DNA from: Planctomycetota bacterium | GTDB lineage: Bacteria > Planctomycetota > J058 | Assembly (NCBI GenBank): GCA_023954375.1 | Contig: JAMLIC010000014.1 | Span: 1 to 64,000 of the forward strand | Length of the DNA stretch: 64,000 bases | Direction: 5' to 3' | Shown here: positions 24,891 through 32,869 of the stretch, in pieces | Numbering within the stretch: the stretch's first letter is position 1 | How the letters are laid out: every line of letters begins with the position of its first letter | Made by a program: the position numbers and the translations under genes | Notes under the pieces: model-generated | What the model saw: the letters and a program-made list of their open reading frames with translations, nothing else | What the model was told of the DNA's origin: nothing | Databases searched by the model: none

Positions 24891-26696
24891 ATGAGGACGG
24901 CGCCGTTCATCGGAGGGGTCTTGATCGCCGGGCTGGTGGTCACCGGCTGCTCGCAGGGGTCGAGGCCCGGGGCCGCCGGGGTCGCGGGTCCGGACGTCAC
25001 CGGCGCCTGGGGCGCGGCGCTGCTCCAGGGGCGCGAGGGGCACCAGGTGAGCGTCCTCGCCGACGGCCGCGCGCTGGTCACGGGGGGCCGCACGAGCGCG
25101 GGCGTCACCGCTGCGTGCGAGTGGATCGACGTGACCGCGCGGCGCGTGCAGCCCGGGCCCGAGGCGACGCAGCCGCGCGCCGACCACGCGGCGGTCGCCC
25201 ACGCGGGCGCGGTCTACCTGCTCGGCGGCCGCGACGCGTCGGGCCCCCTGGACACGGTCGAGGTCCTCCGCGACGGCCGCTTCGAGCGCCTCGCGGAGCG
25301 GCTGAGCGCGCCGCGCGCCGGCGCCGCCGCGGCCCTCGTGGGCGAGCTCCTGGTCGTCGCCGGCGGCGAGGCGGCGACGGCCGAGGTGTGGGAGCTCGAG
25401 CCCGCCCCGCGCCGGCGCGCGACGATCGCCCTGCCGCGCCCCTTCCGCGACGCGGCCCTCGTGGCGCTGGGCGAGCGCGCGCTGCTCGTCGACGCGGGCG
25501 GCCCGCCCGCGCTGCTGACCCCGCGGACGGGCGAGGTCCGGGTGCTCGAGGCGCCCGCCTCGTCGGGCGCGCCCGCCGCGCTCGTGGCCCCCGCGGGGGC
25601 GGAGGCGCTGGCCGCGCTCGTGGGCGAGCGCGAGGTGGTGCTCGTCGACGCCGAGGGCCGGGCGCGGCCCGGCGCGGCGGTCGCCAGCGGGGCCGGCGCG
25701 GCGGCCGTCTCGCCCGCGGCCGGCCTGCTGCTCGTGGCCGGCGGGGCCGACGAGGTCGGCCTGCCGCGGGCCGAGGTGACCCTGGTCTCCCTCGGCGCCG
25801 GCACCCGCCCGGCGGCGCCGCTGTTCGAGGCGCGCCGCGGCGTCCGCGCCGCCAGCGCGCGCGTCGACGACCGGGCGACGGCGCTCCTGGTGGGGGGCGT
25901 CGACGCGGCGGGTCGCCCCAGCGCGGTCATCGACGCGTTCACGTTCGGGGCCGCGCCGGCGACGGACGGCGAGGACGCCGCCCCGACCGGGGCGAGCGCC
26001 GGCGCGTCGACGGCAGGCGGGGAGCTGGCCGCGGCGTCGGCGAGCCCGGAGTCGTCCCCGGCGCCGTCGTCGGCCCCGACGTCGGCCGCGCCGGGCGCTT
26101 CGGTCGGCGCGCCGGGCGTCACGCCGCAGGACGAGCGCGAGCTGCTGCGCCGCGCGCGCGCCGACCTGGCCGCCCGGACGATCGACCTGCGCGCGCTCAC
26201 GCTGCCCGTGGAGCTCGAGCTGCCGCCCGAGGCGCCGGCGCCCCTGCACGCGCTGCTCGGCGAGGTCCGCGCCGCCCAGGCCGCCGCCGGCGCCGACGGC
26301 CTGACGGGGGCGCTCGAGCGCGGGCGCCGCGCGGAGCAGCTCCAGGCGGCGGGCGATGAGTGGCTCCGGCGCGCGCGCGGCAACGGGCGCGCGGTCGCGG
26401 CGCCCCAGGAGGCGGCCCCGGCCGATGCGCGCGCCGCCGCCTTCCCGCTGTTCGTCGACCTCCCGCGCGGGGACGCCCCGCGCGGCCACGACGTGGCGCT
26501 CCTCCGCGCCTGGCAGGCCGTCCAGGACGACCTCGACCGCCAGCTCGGCGACCTCCGCGGCCGCTTCGCCGCGGGCGAGCCCCCGGCTCGCCTGGCCCGC
26601 GAGGCGTCGACGCTCCACCGCGCGACCCAGGAGCTCATGGAGGCCGTCGTGGCCCTCGTCGATCAGCGCCTGGCGGAGCTCGACGCGGCGCGCTGA
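24891..26696 (+). CDS. Kelch-like beta-propeller lipoprotein
   Basis: A 601-aa protein. Signal peptide ends in LVVTGC, with Cys20 as the lipidation site. Residues about 40-365 contain five to six Kelch-like blades with paired glycines (LVTGGR, YLLGGRD, LVVAGGE, LLVAGGAD and LLVGGVD). A Ser/Ala/Pro/Gly linker (about residues 370-420) leads to an alpha-helical C-terminal region rich in Arg, Ala and Leu, probably a coiled coil (ELLRRARADLAA, and HRATQELMEAVVALVDQRL). It probably sits on the outer membrane or periplasmic face and mediates protein contacts. The palindrome-containing promoter region links its control to the next gene. Confidence 0.8.
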   Translation: MRTAPFIGGVLIAGLVVTGCSQGSRPGAAGVAGPDVTGAWGAALLQGREGHQVSVLADGRALVTGGRTSAGVTAACEWIDVTARRVQPGPEATQPRADHAAVAHAGAVYLLGGRDASGPLDTVEVLRDGRFERLAERLSAPRAGAAAALVGELLVVAGGEAATAEVWELEPAPRRRATIALPRPFRDAALVALGERALLVDAGGPPALLTPRTGEVRVLEAPASSGAPAALVAPAGAEALAALVGEREVVLVDAEGRARPGAAVASGAGAAAVSPAAGLLLVAGGADEVGLPRAEVTLVSLGAGTRPAAPLFEARRGVRAASARVDDRATALLVGGVDAAGRPSAVIDAFTFGAAPATDGEDAAPTGASAGASTAGGELAAASASPESSPAPSSAPTSAAPGASVGAPGVTPQDERELLRRARADLAARTIDLRALTLPVELELPPEAPAPLHALLGEVRAAQAAAGADGLTGALERGRRAEQLQAAGDEWLRRARGNGRAVAAPQEAAPADARAAAFPLFVDLPRGDAPRGHDVALLRAWQAVQDDLDRQLGDLRGRFAAGEPPARLAREASTLHRATQELMEAVVALVDQRLAELDAAR

Positions 26697-26750
26697 GCGC
26701 GCAGCCTCCGGGCGGGGCTTCGTCCCGCGCCGTGAGACCGACCCCGAAGC

Positions 26751-26765
26751 GTCCACGGGGTGGAC
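26751..26765. promoter_or_regulatory. Palindrome GTCCAC-GGG-GTGGAC, candidate operator
   Basis: Second copy of the 6-3-6 palindrome, with the same flanks (CGAAGC before, GGTCGG after) as the copy at 24773. It ends 104 bases before the ATG at 26870, against 103 bases for the first copy. Confidence 0.5.
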
Positions 26766-26805
26766 GGTCGGGCCGGTCATCAGGCCCACGGAGGCCACAA
26801 GCCTC

Positions 26806-26821
26806 TGGCGCGCATGAGGCC
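26806..26821 (+). promoter_or_regulatory. Candidate sigma-54 promoter
   Basis: TGGCGCG, 4 bases, AGGCC: the GG and GC doublets are separated by 10 bases as in minus-24/minus-12 promoters, and the minus-24 half matches 6 of 7 consensus bases. The minus-12 half lacks the usual TT. It lies between the palindrome at 26751 and the ATG at 26870. GC-rich DNA gives such matches by chance, so this is tentative. Confidence 0.35.
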
Positions 26822-26869
26822 ACGCACACGGTACACGACGTGTTCAGCAGGAGTCAGGAGGAGGGGACC

Positions 26870-29617
26870 ATGAGCGGGAATCGGATGCGGTCGTGGTGGC
26901 TCCTGGCCCTGGTGGCCTCGACGGGCTGGCTCCCGGCCGTCACGGCGCAGGAGCCCGGCGTCGTCCAGGACCGGGGCTCGGTCGTCTACCAGCGGTTCGG
27001 GAAGCTGTGGGTGATCAGCCCCGACGGCGGGCAGCCGCGGCTGCTGCTGGACCTGACGAACCCGCAGGATATCCAGAGCGGCAGGACATGCAGTGAACCC
27101 AGCTGGTCGCCCGGCGCGAGCCGGGTGGCCTTCCGGGTCGGCCGGGAGCTGGCGGTCGTGAACGCCGACGGGAGCGGCTTCAAGCAGCTCACCGACGACG
27201 CGCCGGCGGTCAGCCAGTACGACTTCCAGAACGGGATCCGCGGCTACGGGGCGCCCACCTGGTCTCCCGAGGGGAAGGTCGTGGCCATCCGCGGCGGCCG
27301 GCACCCGGAGCTCGTCGCGATCCACCCGGAGACCGGCGGTCGGCAGGTGCTCTTCCGCTCCAGCGAGCGGAGCCTCGAGGACCCGACCGGGACCCTCGAC
27401 GACGACCAGATCACCCCCGCGGCGCGCGAGGCGGCGCGGCAGGCGCGCGCGAGCCTCGCCGCCGGCCAGGAGCTCGAGGACCGGTTCCGGCAGTCGCTCT
27501 GGGGCAACGGTCGCGTGAGCTGGTGGCCCGGCGCGCGGCCCGTGGCCGCCCTGTACGAGTATCGAAGCTGGTACGTGGGCACCGAGAGGTTCAGCTTCGA
27601 CTGGTACAGCGTCACCAGCAGCGGCCTCGTCTCGATCGACGCCGGCGGCGGCTTCGCGTGGGTCACCCAGCAGCGCGAGACCCTGTTCAGGGGGAACACC
27701 GTCAGCGGCGACCTGCGCTACGTCGACTTCTTCCCGGTGTGGTCCTCGAGGGGCGCGCTCCTGTTCACCCGCAAGGACCGCGAGTTCAAGGACCCCGCCC
27801 ACCCCTTCGAGGACCGGGGCTACGCGCTGTTCGAGCTGACCCCCGGGGGGCAGCCGCGCCAGCTCACCGACTGGGGGCTGCCCTACTCTGGCTACGCCTG
27901 GTCGCCCGACGGAGCCGAGGTCATCTACTCCCGCCGCCCCGCGATCGACCAGTTCGAGCAGCTCTGGGTGCAGAGCGTCGCCGGCGGCGCGCCGCGCCAG
28001 CTCGGCGGCGGCGGCGAGCTCTCGCCGAGCTGGGGCGCGGCGTCGAGCGACCTCCTCCTGCGCGTGGTGACCGGCGAGGCGAAGATGCGCGTGTGGCAGG
28101 GCACCGGCGTGCCCAACGCGGTCAAGGGCGAGCACGCGCTCGTGACCGCGCCGGACCCCCTCCCCACGCGCTACGGACGGACGTTCGTCTCCTTCAAGGT
28201 CCACGCGCTGGAGGGCAAGGCGCGCAAGGCCGACCTGGTCGTCACCCTGACCCCCGCCTCGCCCGGCTGCACGCTGCGTAGCAGCCTCGACGGCGCGGAC
28301 TACCCGTCGCTCAAGGTGCGCACCGGGCCCGACGGCACCACGCCCACGGTGTACCTCGTCACCGACGACCCGCACCGACACTCGCTCGACGAGGTCGCGG
28401 TCATCGCCCAGGCGCCCGGCGCCGCCGACGAGACGCGCGCCCTGAGCGTCGTCGACAACCTCGACCTGATCCTCCAGTCCTACATGCGGACGATCCCCGC
28501 GTCGAAGGCGTACGACCCGGTGAAGCACCTGCAGTTCAAGCCCGTGGCGTCGAGCGGCCCGGGCCGTTACGCCCTCCTGTTCGTCCCGCAGCAGCTCGCG
28601 AAGGGGAACATCAACCACAAGCCGGGCAGCATCGTCTGCAGCAACTACCAGGCGACGGTCCTCGCCTTCCTGAACCAGCTCCGGCACGGGGCGACGACCG
28701 CGCACCTGCTCAACGGCCTGCACTACGGCCCGATCCAGACCAGGAACGGCGGCCACTTCGCCACGGCGATCTACCCGGAGCGCGGGGCCATGACCGACGA
28801 CGAGGCCCGCATCCTCGACCCCTGGCCGGCCCAGACCCCCCTCGTGTTCACGTGGCCGCAGTGGCGCGGGATCTTCTTCTCGGCGGCGCCGGACACGGTC
28901 ACGTTCTCGAGCATCGACCCCAGCTACGTGCCGCCCTACCCGCTGTTCCCCCAGGGGAGCACGAACTACCCGCTGAGCGGCCCGGGCGGGCAGCTCGCGC
29001 CGGTGACGTTCACGCTGTCGGTGGTCCTCCGCTGCCCCGTCGAGCTCCTGTTCACGACCCCCGACGGCGCGCGCGTGGGCTACGTGGACGGCGACCACGT
29101 CAACGACGCGGGCCTCCGGTTCCAGCGCATGGACCTGCCCGAGGCCGACGGCACGACGGCCAAGGTGGTGGACCTCGCCGTCGACGAGGGCGAGCTCTCG
29201 CTGGTGGGGCTGGCCGACGGCGCCTTCACCCTGGACCTGCTCTTCGCGCGCCCCGACGGGAGCTTCACGCGGGTGACGTACGCCGACCAGCCGATCGCCC
29301 GCGGCGAGGTGGTGCGCTTCACCGTCGACCCCGCGCGGCCCGGGCGGGCGGGGACGCGCGCCGACGGCCGGGCGGTCGAGATCAGCCAGCCGGTCGGGGT
29401 CGTGGGCGAGGACCCCCTCGCCGCGATCGACCTGGGCCCGCTGCCGCCCGACGCGACGGCGGCGGCGCCCCCCCCGGGCCGCCGCGGCGGCGGCTGCAGC
29501 CTGGCGCCGGCCGCCCCGGGCGGCGGGGCGCCCGGCCTGGCCGCCCTGGTCCTCCTCGCGGCGTGCCTGTGCGCGGCGCGCGGCGGGTCGTCGGGCGCGA
29601 CGGCGGCGCGGCCCTGA
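26870..29617 (+). CDS. Secreted TolB-like propeller protein with embedded Cys-His-Asp domain and GGGCS C-terminal sorting tail
   Basis: A 915-aa protein; ATG follows GGAGGAGGGGACC. Signal peptide at residues 1-27 (ends VTAQ). TolB/WD40-like PD40 repeats occupy residues about 35-400 (LWVISPDGGQPR, SEPSWSPGASRVAF and YAWSPDGAEVIYS). Residues 580-660 contain an arrangement expected of a cysteine hydrolase or transglutaminase-like fold: VCSNYQ with Cys590, GGHFATA with His629 and ILDPWP with Asp650. The C-terminus has GGGCS, then a hydrophobic helix (LAALVLLAACLC) and Arg-containing end, the three-part layout of MYXO-CTERM/Synerg-CTERM-like sorting signals. It is probably exported and then cell-surface anchored through the Cys. 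The hydrolase reading is inference. Confidence 0.75.
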   Translation: MSGNRMRSWWLLALVASTGWLPAVTAQEPGVVQDRGSVVYQRFGKLWVISPDGGQPRLLLDLTNPQDIQSGRTCSEPSWSPGASRVAFRVGRELAVVNADGSGFKQLTDDAPAVSQYDFQNGIRGYGAPTWSPEGKVVAIRGGRHPELVAIHPETGGRQVLFRSSERSLEDPTGTLDDDQITPAAREAARQARASLAAGQELEDRFRQSLWGNGRVSWWPGARPVAALYEYRSWYVGTERFSFDWYSVTSSGLVSIDAGGGFAWVTQQRETLFRGNTVSGDLRYVDFFPVWSSRGALLFTRKDREFKDPAHPFEDRGYALFELTPGGQPRQLTDWGLPYSGYAWSPDGAEVIYSRRPAIDQFEQLWVQSVAGGAPRQLGGGGELSPSWGAASSDLLLRVVTGEAKMRVWQGTGVPNAVKGEHALVTAPDPLPTRYGRTFVSFKVHALEGKARKADLVVTLTPASPGCTLRSSLDGADYPSLKVRTGPDGTTPTVYLVTDDPHRHSLDEVAVIAQAPGAADETRALSVVDNLDLILQSYMRTIPASKAYDPVKHLQFKPVASSGPGRYALLFVPQQLAKGNINHKPGSIVCSNYQATVLAFLNQLRHGATTAHLLNGLHYGPIQTRNGGHFATAIYPERGAMTDDEARILDPWPAQTPLVFTWPQWRGIFFSAAPDTVTFSSIDPSYVPPYPLFPQGSTNYPLSGPGGQLAPVTFTLSVVLRCPVELLFTTPDGARVGYVDGDHVNDAGLRFQRMDLPEADGTTAKVVDLAVDEGELSLVGLADGAFTLDLLFARPDGSFTRVTYADQPIARGEVVRFTVDPARPGRAGTRADGRAVEISQPVGVVGEDPLAAIDLGPLPPDATAAAPPPGRRGGGCSLAPAAPGGGAPGLAALVLLAACLCAARGGSSGATAARP

Positions 29618-29635
29618 TCGCGAGGCGGTCGGTCG

Positions 29636-31258
29636 TCACAGGACCGCGAGGGACCTCGTCGCCCGGTCGGTGTCGACCACCACCTCGAGCGTCGTCTCGA
29701 CGACCTCCTCCTGCGACCCGCGGCGGTTCTTGACCGAGGCGGGGTGGTCGGCCGGGAGGCGGAACGAGAACGGCCAGCGCCGGCGGCCGGCGGGGATCGC
29801 CACGCCGGAGGCCATGCCGCCGAGGAGCGACGCGACGCCGTCGTGGAGGCGGCCGAGCGCGCTGGCGGGGGCGTCGCCCACGAGCGGCGCCTCGCGGTCG
29901 ACGATCGTGTGCACGCGGGGCGGCGTCGACGGGTCGGCGTGGTCGCGCGTGGTGAGCGTCGCGCGCAGGCGGAGCAGCCCGCCGCGGACGCGCAGGGGGC
30001 GCGGCGCCGCGAGGACGACGAACCCCTCGACGAGGTCGCCGCGGCGCGTGGCCGCCGCGCCGAGCTCGAGCTCGATCCGGCGGCGGTCGCAGGCGGCCGG
30101 GTCGTCGATCGGCGCCTCGACGCGCAGGAGCGTCGTCGCCGCCTGCCCGGCGTCGCCCTCGAGCGCCCGGAACGGGTGGCGCGCCGGCGCCTCGGGGCCC
30201 AGGCCGGCGATCGGCACGAGCACGCCCAGGCGGCGCGCGCGCCGCGCGTCGCAGCCGAGGAGCGTGCAGCGGCCGTGCTCGGCCAGGCAGTCGCGGTGGT
30301 GGGCGGTGCCGCAGCCCTCGCAGACCAGCGGCGGGCCGGGCGCGACGAGCTCGCCCGCGGGCGACTCGTCGAGCGCCCGGCGGCAGAACGGGCAGCGGCT
30401 CGCCGGCGCCGGGCCCGCGCGCGTGATGCTGACGGTCGGCGCGCGGGCGGCGACGAGGTCGCCCTCGGCCCGGCTCCAGGCGGCGAGGAGGTCGAGCGCC
30501 GCGCGCAGCCCGTCGGGCTCTGCTACGGCCACGCGCAGGCCGGCGTCGTCGGGGCCGAGGAGGAGCGTCGTCACGGGGCCCTGACCGAGGAGCGCCAGGA
30601 GCAGGTCGGCCTGGCCGCCGGCCGCGGCGACGAACGCGTCGGCGCGCTCGGGCGCGGCCTCGAGCGGCGCGACCGGGCCCGTGACCGGCGCCCCCGCGGC
30701 GCGCGCGGCGGCGAGCGCGGCCTCGAGGCGCCCGCGCTCGCGCGCGTCGCCGTCCGTCTCGAGGGCGACCAGGCGCGGCCGCCGGACCCCCAGCGCGCGC
30801 AGGGCCCGGACGCCCTCGGTCAGGGCGCGGGCGACGGCGTCGGGGTCGAGGCGCTCGGCCAGGCGGGGGCGGTCGTCGCCGGGCGCGGGCTCGAGGACGC
30901 GCGCGCCGGGCCGCACGCGCAGGCGCGGGGTCGCCCCGGGCGGCGGCCCGACCAGGAGCAGGGCGTCGAGCGCGCCCTGGCGCAGGAGGTCGCGGGGGTC
31001 GACGTCGGTGACCAGGGCGCAGCCGGGTGCGGCGCGCTCTCGCGCGCGCGCGAGCGCGTCGCGCAGGACCCCGGCCGCGCGCACCTGCTCGACGTCCGCG
31101 CCCACCCCGATGCCGACTCGCGGCGCGCGCTCGACGAGCACCAGGTCGACCGGCGCCTCGCGCCGCGCCCGCTCGAACGCCGCGACCCCGCGCCGGTCGC
31201 CGCCGGCGAGCGCGGGGGCGAGGAGGACGAGGCCGATGCGGGGCAGGGGGTCCGGCAC
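29636..31258 (-). CDS. RING-like zinc protein with arrestin-like C-terminal domain
   Basis: A 540-aa protein from a GTG start. Residues 1-265 form an alpha/beta domain of uncertain family; a resemblance to PlsX or phosphotransacetylase-type folds is only suggestive. Residues about 285-345 form a RING-like cross-brace zinc module: CPFC, then VCEGCGTAHHRDC and CTLLGC. The last 180 residues alternate beta strands with FSFRLPADHPAS, recalling arrestin/SpoOM-like domains. A related RING-like module occurs in the anti-sigma-like protein at 36023. No membrane segment or signal peptide is evident. Convergent with the TolB-like gene; function unknown, possibly an adaptor. Confidence 0.55.
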   Translation of the reverse strand: MPDPLPRIGLVLLAPALAGGDRRGVAAFERARREAPVDLVLVERAPRVGIGVGADVEQVRAAGVLRDALARARERAAPGCALVTDVDPRDLLRQGALDALLLVGPPPGATPRLRVRPGARVLEPAPGDDRPRLAERLDPDAVARALTEGVRALRALGVRRPRLVALETDGDARERGRLEAALAAARAAGAPVTGPVAPLEAAPERADAFVAAAGGQADLLLALLGQGPVTTLLLGPDDAGLRVAVAEPDGLRAALDLLAAWSRAEGDLVAARAPTVSITRAGPAPASRCPFCRRALDESPAGELVAPGPPLVCEGCGTAHHRDCLAEHGRCTLLGCDARRARRLGVLVPIAGLGPEAPARHPFRALEGDAGQAATTLLRVEAPIDDPAACDRRRIELELGAAATRRGDLVEGFVVLAAPRPLRVRGGLLRLRATLTTRDHADPSTPPRVHTIVDREAPLVGDAPASALGRLHDGVASLLGGMASGVAIPAGRRRWPFSFRLPADHPASVKNRRGSQEEVVETTLEVVVDTDRATRSLAVL

Positions 31259-31362
31259 GCCACGGAGCCTATGCGGCAGGGGCGGGGCGGGCCAGCGGGC
31301 GCGCCTCGACCTGCCCGGGCGCGAGTGGTACCCTGGAGGCGCCCGGGGAAGGGAGCTCGACC

Positions 31363-31653
31363 ATGGACGGCGGCGACGACCCGATCCGCGACCGCTTGCA
31401 GCGCCACGGCATCCACGTGGAGCGCCGCGAGGCCAGCCAGCTGCGGCAGATGCTCTTCAGCGGCGTGGGCGGGATCGCCGGCACGGCCGTGGCCGCCGCC
31501 GCCGGGGCCGGGTGGCTGGGGCGCGCGGTGGCGTCCCTCGGCGGCTCGGTGGTGGGGGTGCTCGTGGCCACGCACCGGATCACCTACGAGCCGGTGGTCC
31601 CGCGCGACGCGCGCGAGCCCGAGGACCCGCGCCGCTGGAGCGACCGGCGGTAG
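31363..31653 (+). CDS. Small glycine/alanine-rich membrane protein
   Basis: A 96-aa protein; ATG preceded by GGGAAGGGAG. Residues about 30-70 hold one long or two short Gly/Ala-rich membrane segments (GGIAGTAVAAAAGAGWLG, then GGSVVGVLVATH). The N-terminus and the C-terminus are charged. No family recognised. It ends 10 bases before the epimerase-like gene, whose TAGACT box uses this stop codon. Confidence 0.55.
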   Translation: MDGGDDPIRDRLQRHGIHVERREASQLRQMLFSGVGGIAGTAVAAAAGAGWLGRAVASLGGSVVGVLVATHRITYEPVVPRDAREPEDPRRWSDRR

Positions 31654-31663
31654 ACTCCGGGGG

Positions 31664-32809
31664 ATGACGGACGACCTGAGGGCGCGGCTCGAGGGCCACG
31701 CCGGGCGCCTCCTCGACCTGTGGGCGCGCAAGGGCTGGGACGAGGCCCGCGGCGGCTGGCACGAGCGGCTCGGGCCGGACCGAGCGCCCGTGCCGGTCGA
31801 CTTCCGGCGGGTCATGGTCGCCGGGCGGATGATGTTCCTCTTCTCCGCCGGCCGGCGCTTCGGCGAGCCGGCCCGCGACCGGGCGCTCGCGCGGCGCACG
31901 CTCGAGTTCGCGCGCGACCGCCTGCGCGACCCCGTCCACGGCGGCTGGTGGTTCAAGGCGGGGCTCGACGGCCTCCCGCTCGACCGGATGAAGGACCTCT
32001 ACGGGCACGCGTTCGCGATCTTCGGCCTGGCGGCCGTGGCCTCGGCGTGGGACGACGGCGAGGCGCGCGGTCTGGCGCTCGAGACCTTCGAGGTGGTCGA
32101 GCGCCGCCTGCGCCTCCCCGAGGGCTGGTGCGCGGCCGCGGCGCGCGAGGACTGGACCGTCGACGACCGGCGCCTCCTCCAGAACCCGCACATGCACCTG
32201 CTCGAGGCCTACCTGGCCCTGTTCGAGGCCACGGGCGACGCGCGCGTGCGCGACGCCGCGCGCGGCCTGGTGGACCTGTTCGGGGCGCGCCTGCTCGACC
32301 CGGCCACCGGCGTCCTGCGCGAGTTCTTCGACGAGCAGGGCCGCCCCGACCCCGAGGTCGGCGACGTGGTCGAGCCGGGGCATCACTTCGAGTGGTTCTG
32401 GCTGCTCCATCGCCACGCCGAGGTGACGGGCGACCGACAGGGGCTGGCGCACGCCGACGCCATGTTCCACCGGGCGCGGCGCGACGGGCTCGACCCGGCG
32501 CACGGCGGCGTCTACGACCAGGTCTCGGCCCGCGACGGGCAGGTGCTCAAGGCGACGAAGCGCTGCTGGCCGCTGACCGAGTGCGTGAAGGCGCACGCGG
32601 TGATGGCCCGGCGCACCGGCGACCCGGCAGACCTCGAGGCCCTGCGCGCGCAGTGCCGGCTGCTCCTCGACGTCTACCTGCGGCCCGACGGCGGCTCGGT
32701 CGAGCACGTCGACCGGGCGCTGCGGCCGTTCGACGAGACCACGCCGGCGAGCACGGGCTACCACGTGCTGCTGGCGCTGCTCGAGGCCCTGCGCGCCTTG
32801 CCGGGGTGA
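31664..32809 (+). CDS. AGE-family sugar isomerase/epimerase
   Basis: A 381-aa protein of the N-acylglucosamine 2-epimerase superfamily, whose members interconvert mannose and fructose, glucose and mannose, or N-acetylhexosamines. The conserved landmarks are present: QNPHMHLLEA (about residue 178), EPGHHFEWFWLL with the paired catalytic His (about 240), and KRCWPLTECVKA (about 300). The sequence between them fits an (alpha/alpha)6 barrel. Lack of a signal peptide predicts a cytoplasmic enzyme. The QNPHMHLLEA type is closest to D-mannose isomerase (YihS/ManI-like), but substrate cannot be settled from sequence. Start: TAGACT seven bases upstream and a GGGGG stretch directly before the ATG. Confidence 0.82.
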   Translation: MTDDLRARLEGHAGRLLDLWARKGWDEARGGWHERLGPDRAPVPVDFRRVMVAGRMMFLFSAGRRFGEPARDRALARRTLEFARDRLRDPVHGGWWFKAGLDGLPLDRMKDLYGHAFAIFGLAAVASAWDDGEARGLALETFEVVERRLRLPEGWCAAAAREDWTVDDRRLLQNPHMHLLEAYLALFEATGDARVRDAARGLVDLFGARLLDPATGVLREFFDEQGRPDPEVGDVVEPGHHFEWFWLLHRHAEVTGDRQGLAHADAMFHRARRDGLDPAHGGVYDQVSARDGQVLKATKRCWPLTECVKAHAVMARRTGDPADLEALRAQCRLLLDVYLRPDGGSVEHVDRALRPFDETTPASTGYHVLLALLEALRALPG

Positions 32810-32869
32810 TCCCGTCCGCCTGCGGTGGTACAACGGCGGAGCACCCTGCTCCGGCCCGAGGAGGTCCTG

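Noticed and set aside
22479..26696. One continuous 1405-codon reading frame
   Set aside because: Only its first 245 codons and its last 600 have coding character. The middle is the wrong frame of the sigma-54-type regulator, and the last part is the separate Kelch lipoprotein with its own signal peptide.
29636..31258. PlsX or phosphate acetyltransferase function for the N-terminal half
   Set aside because: The resemblance is only to general Rossmann-like patterns; no conserved catalytic motif was found.
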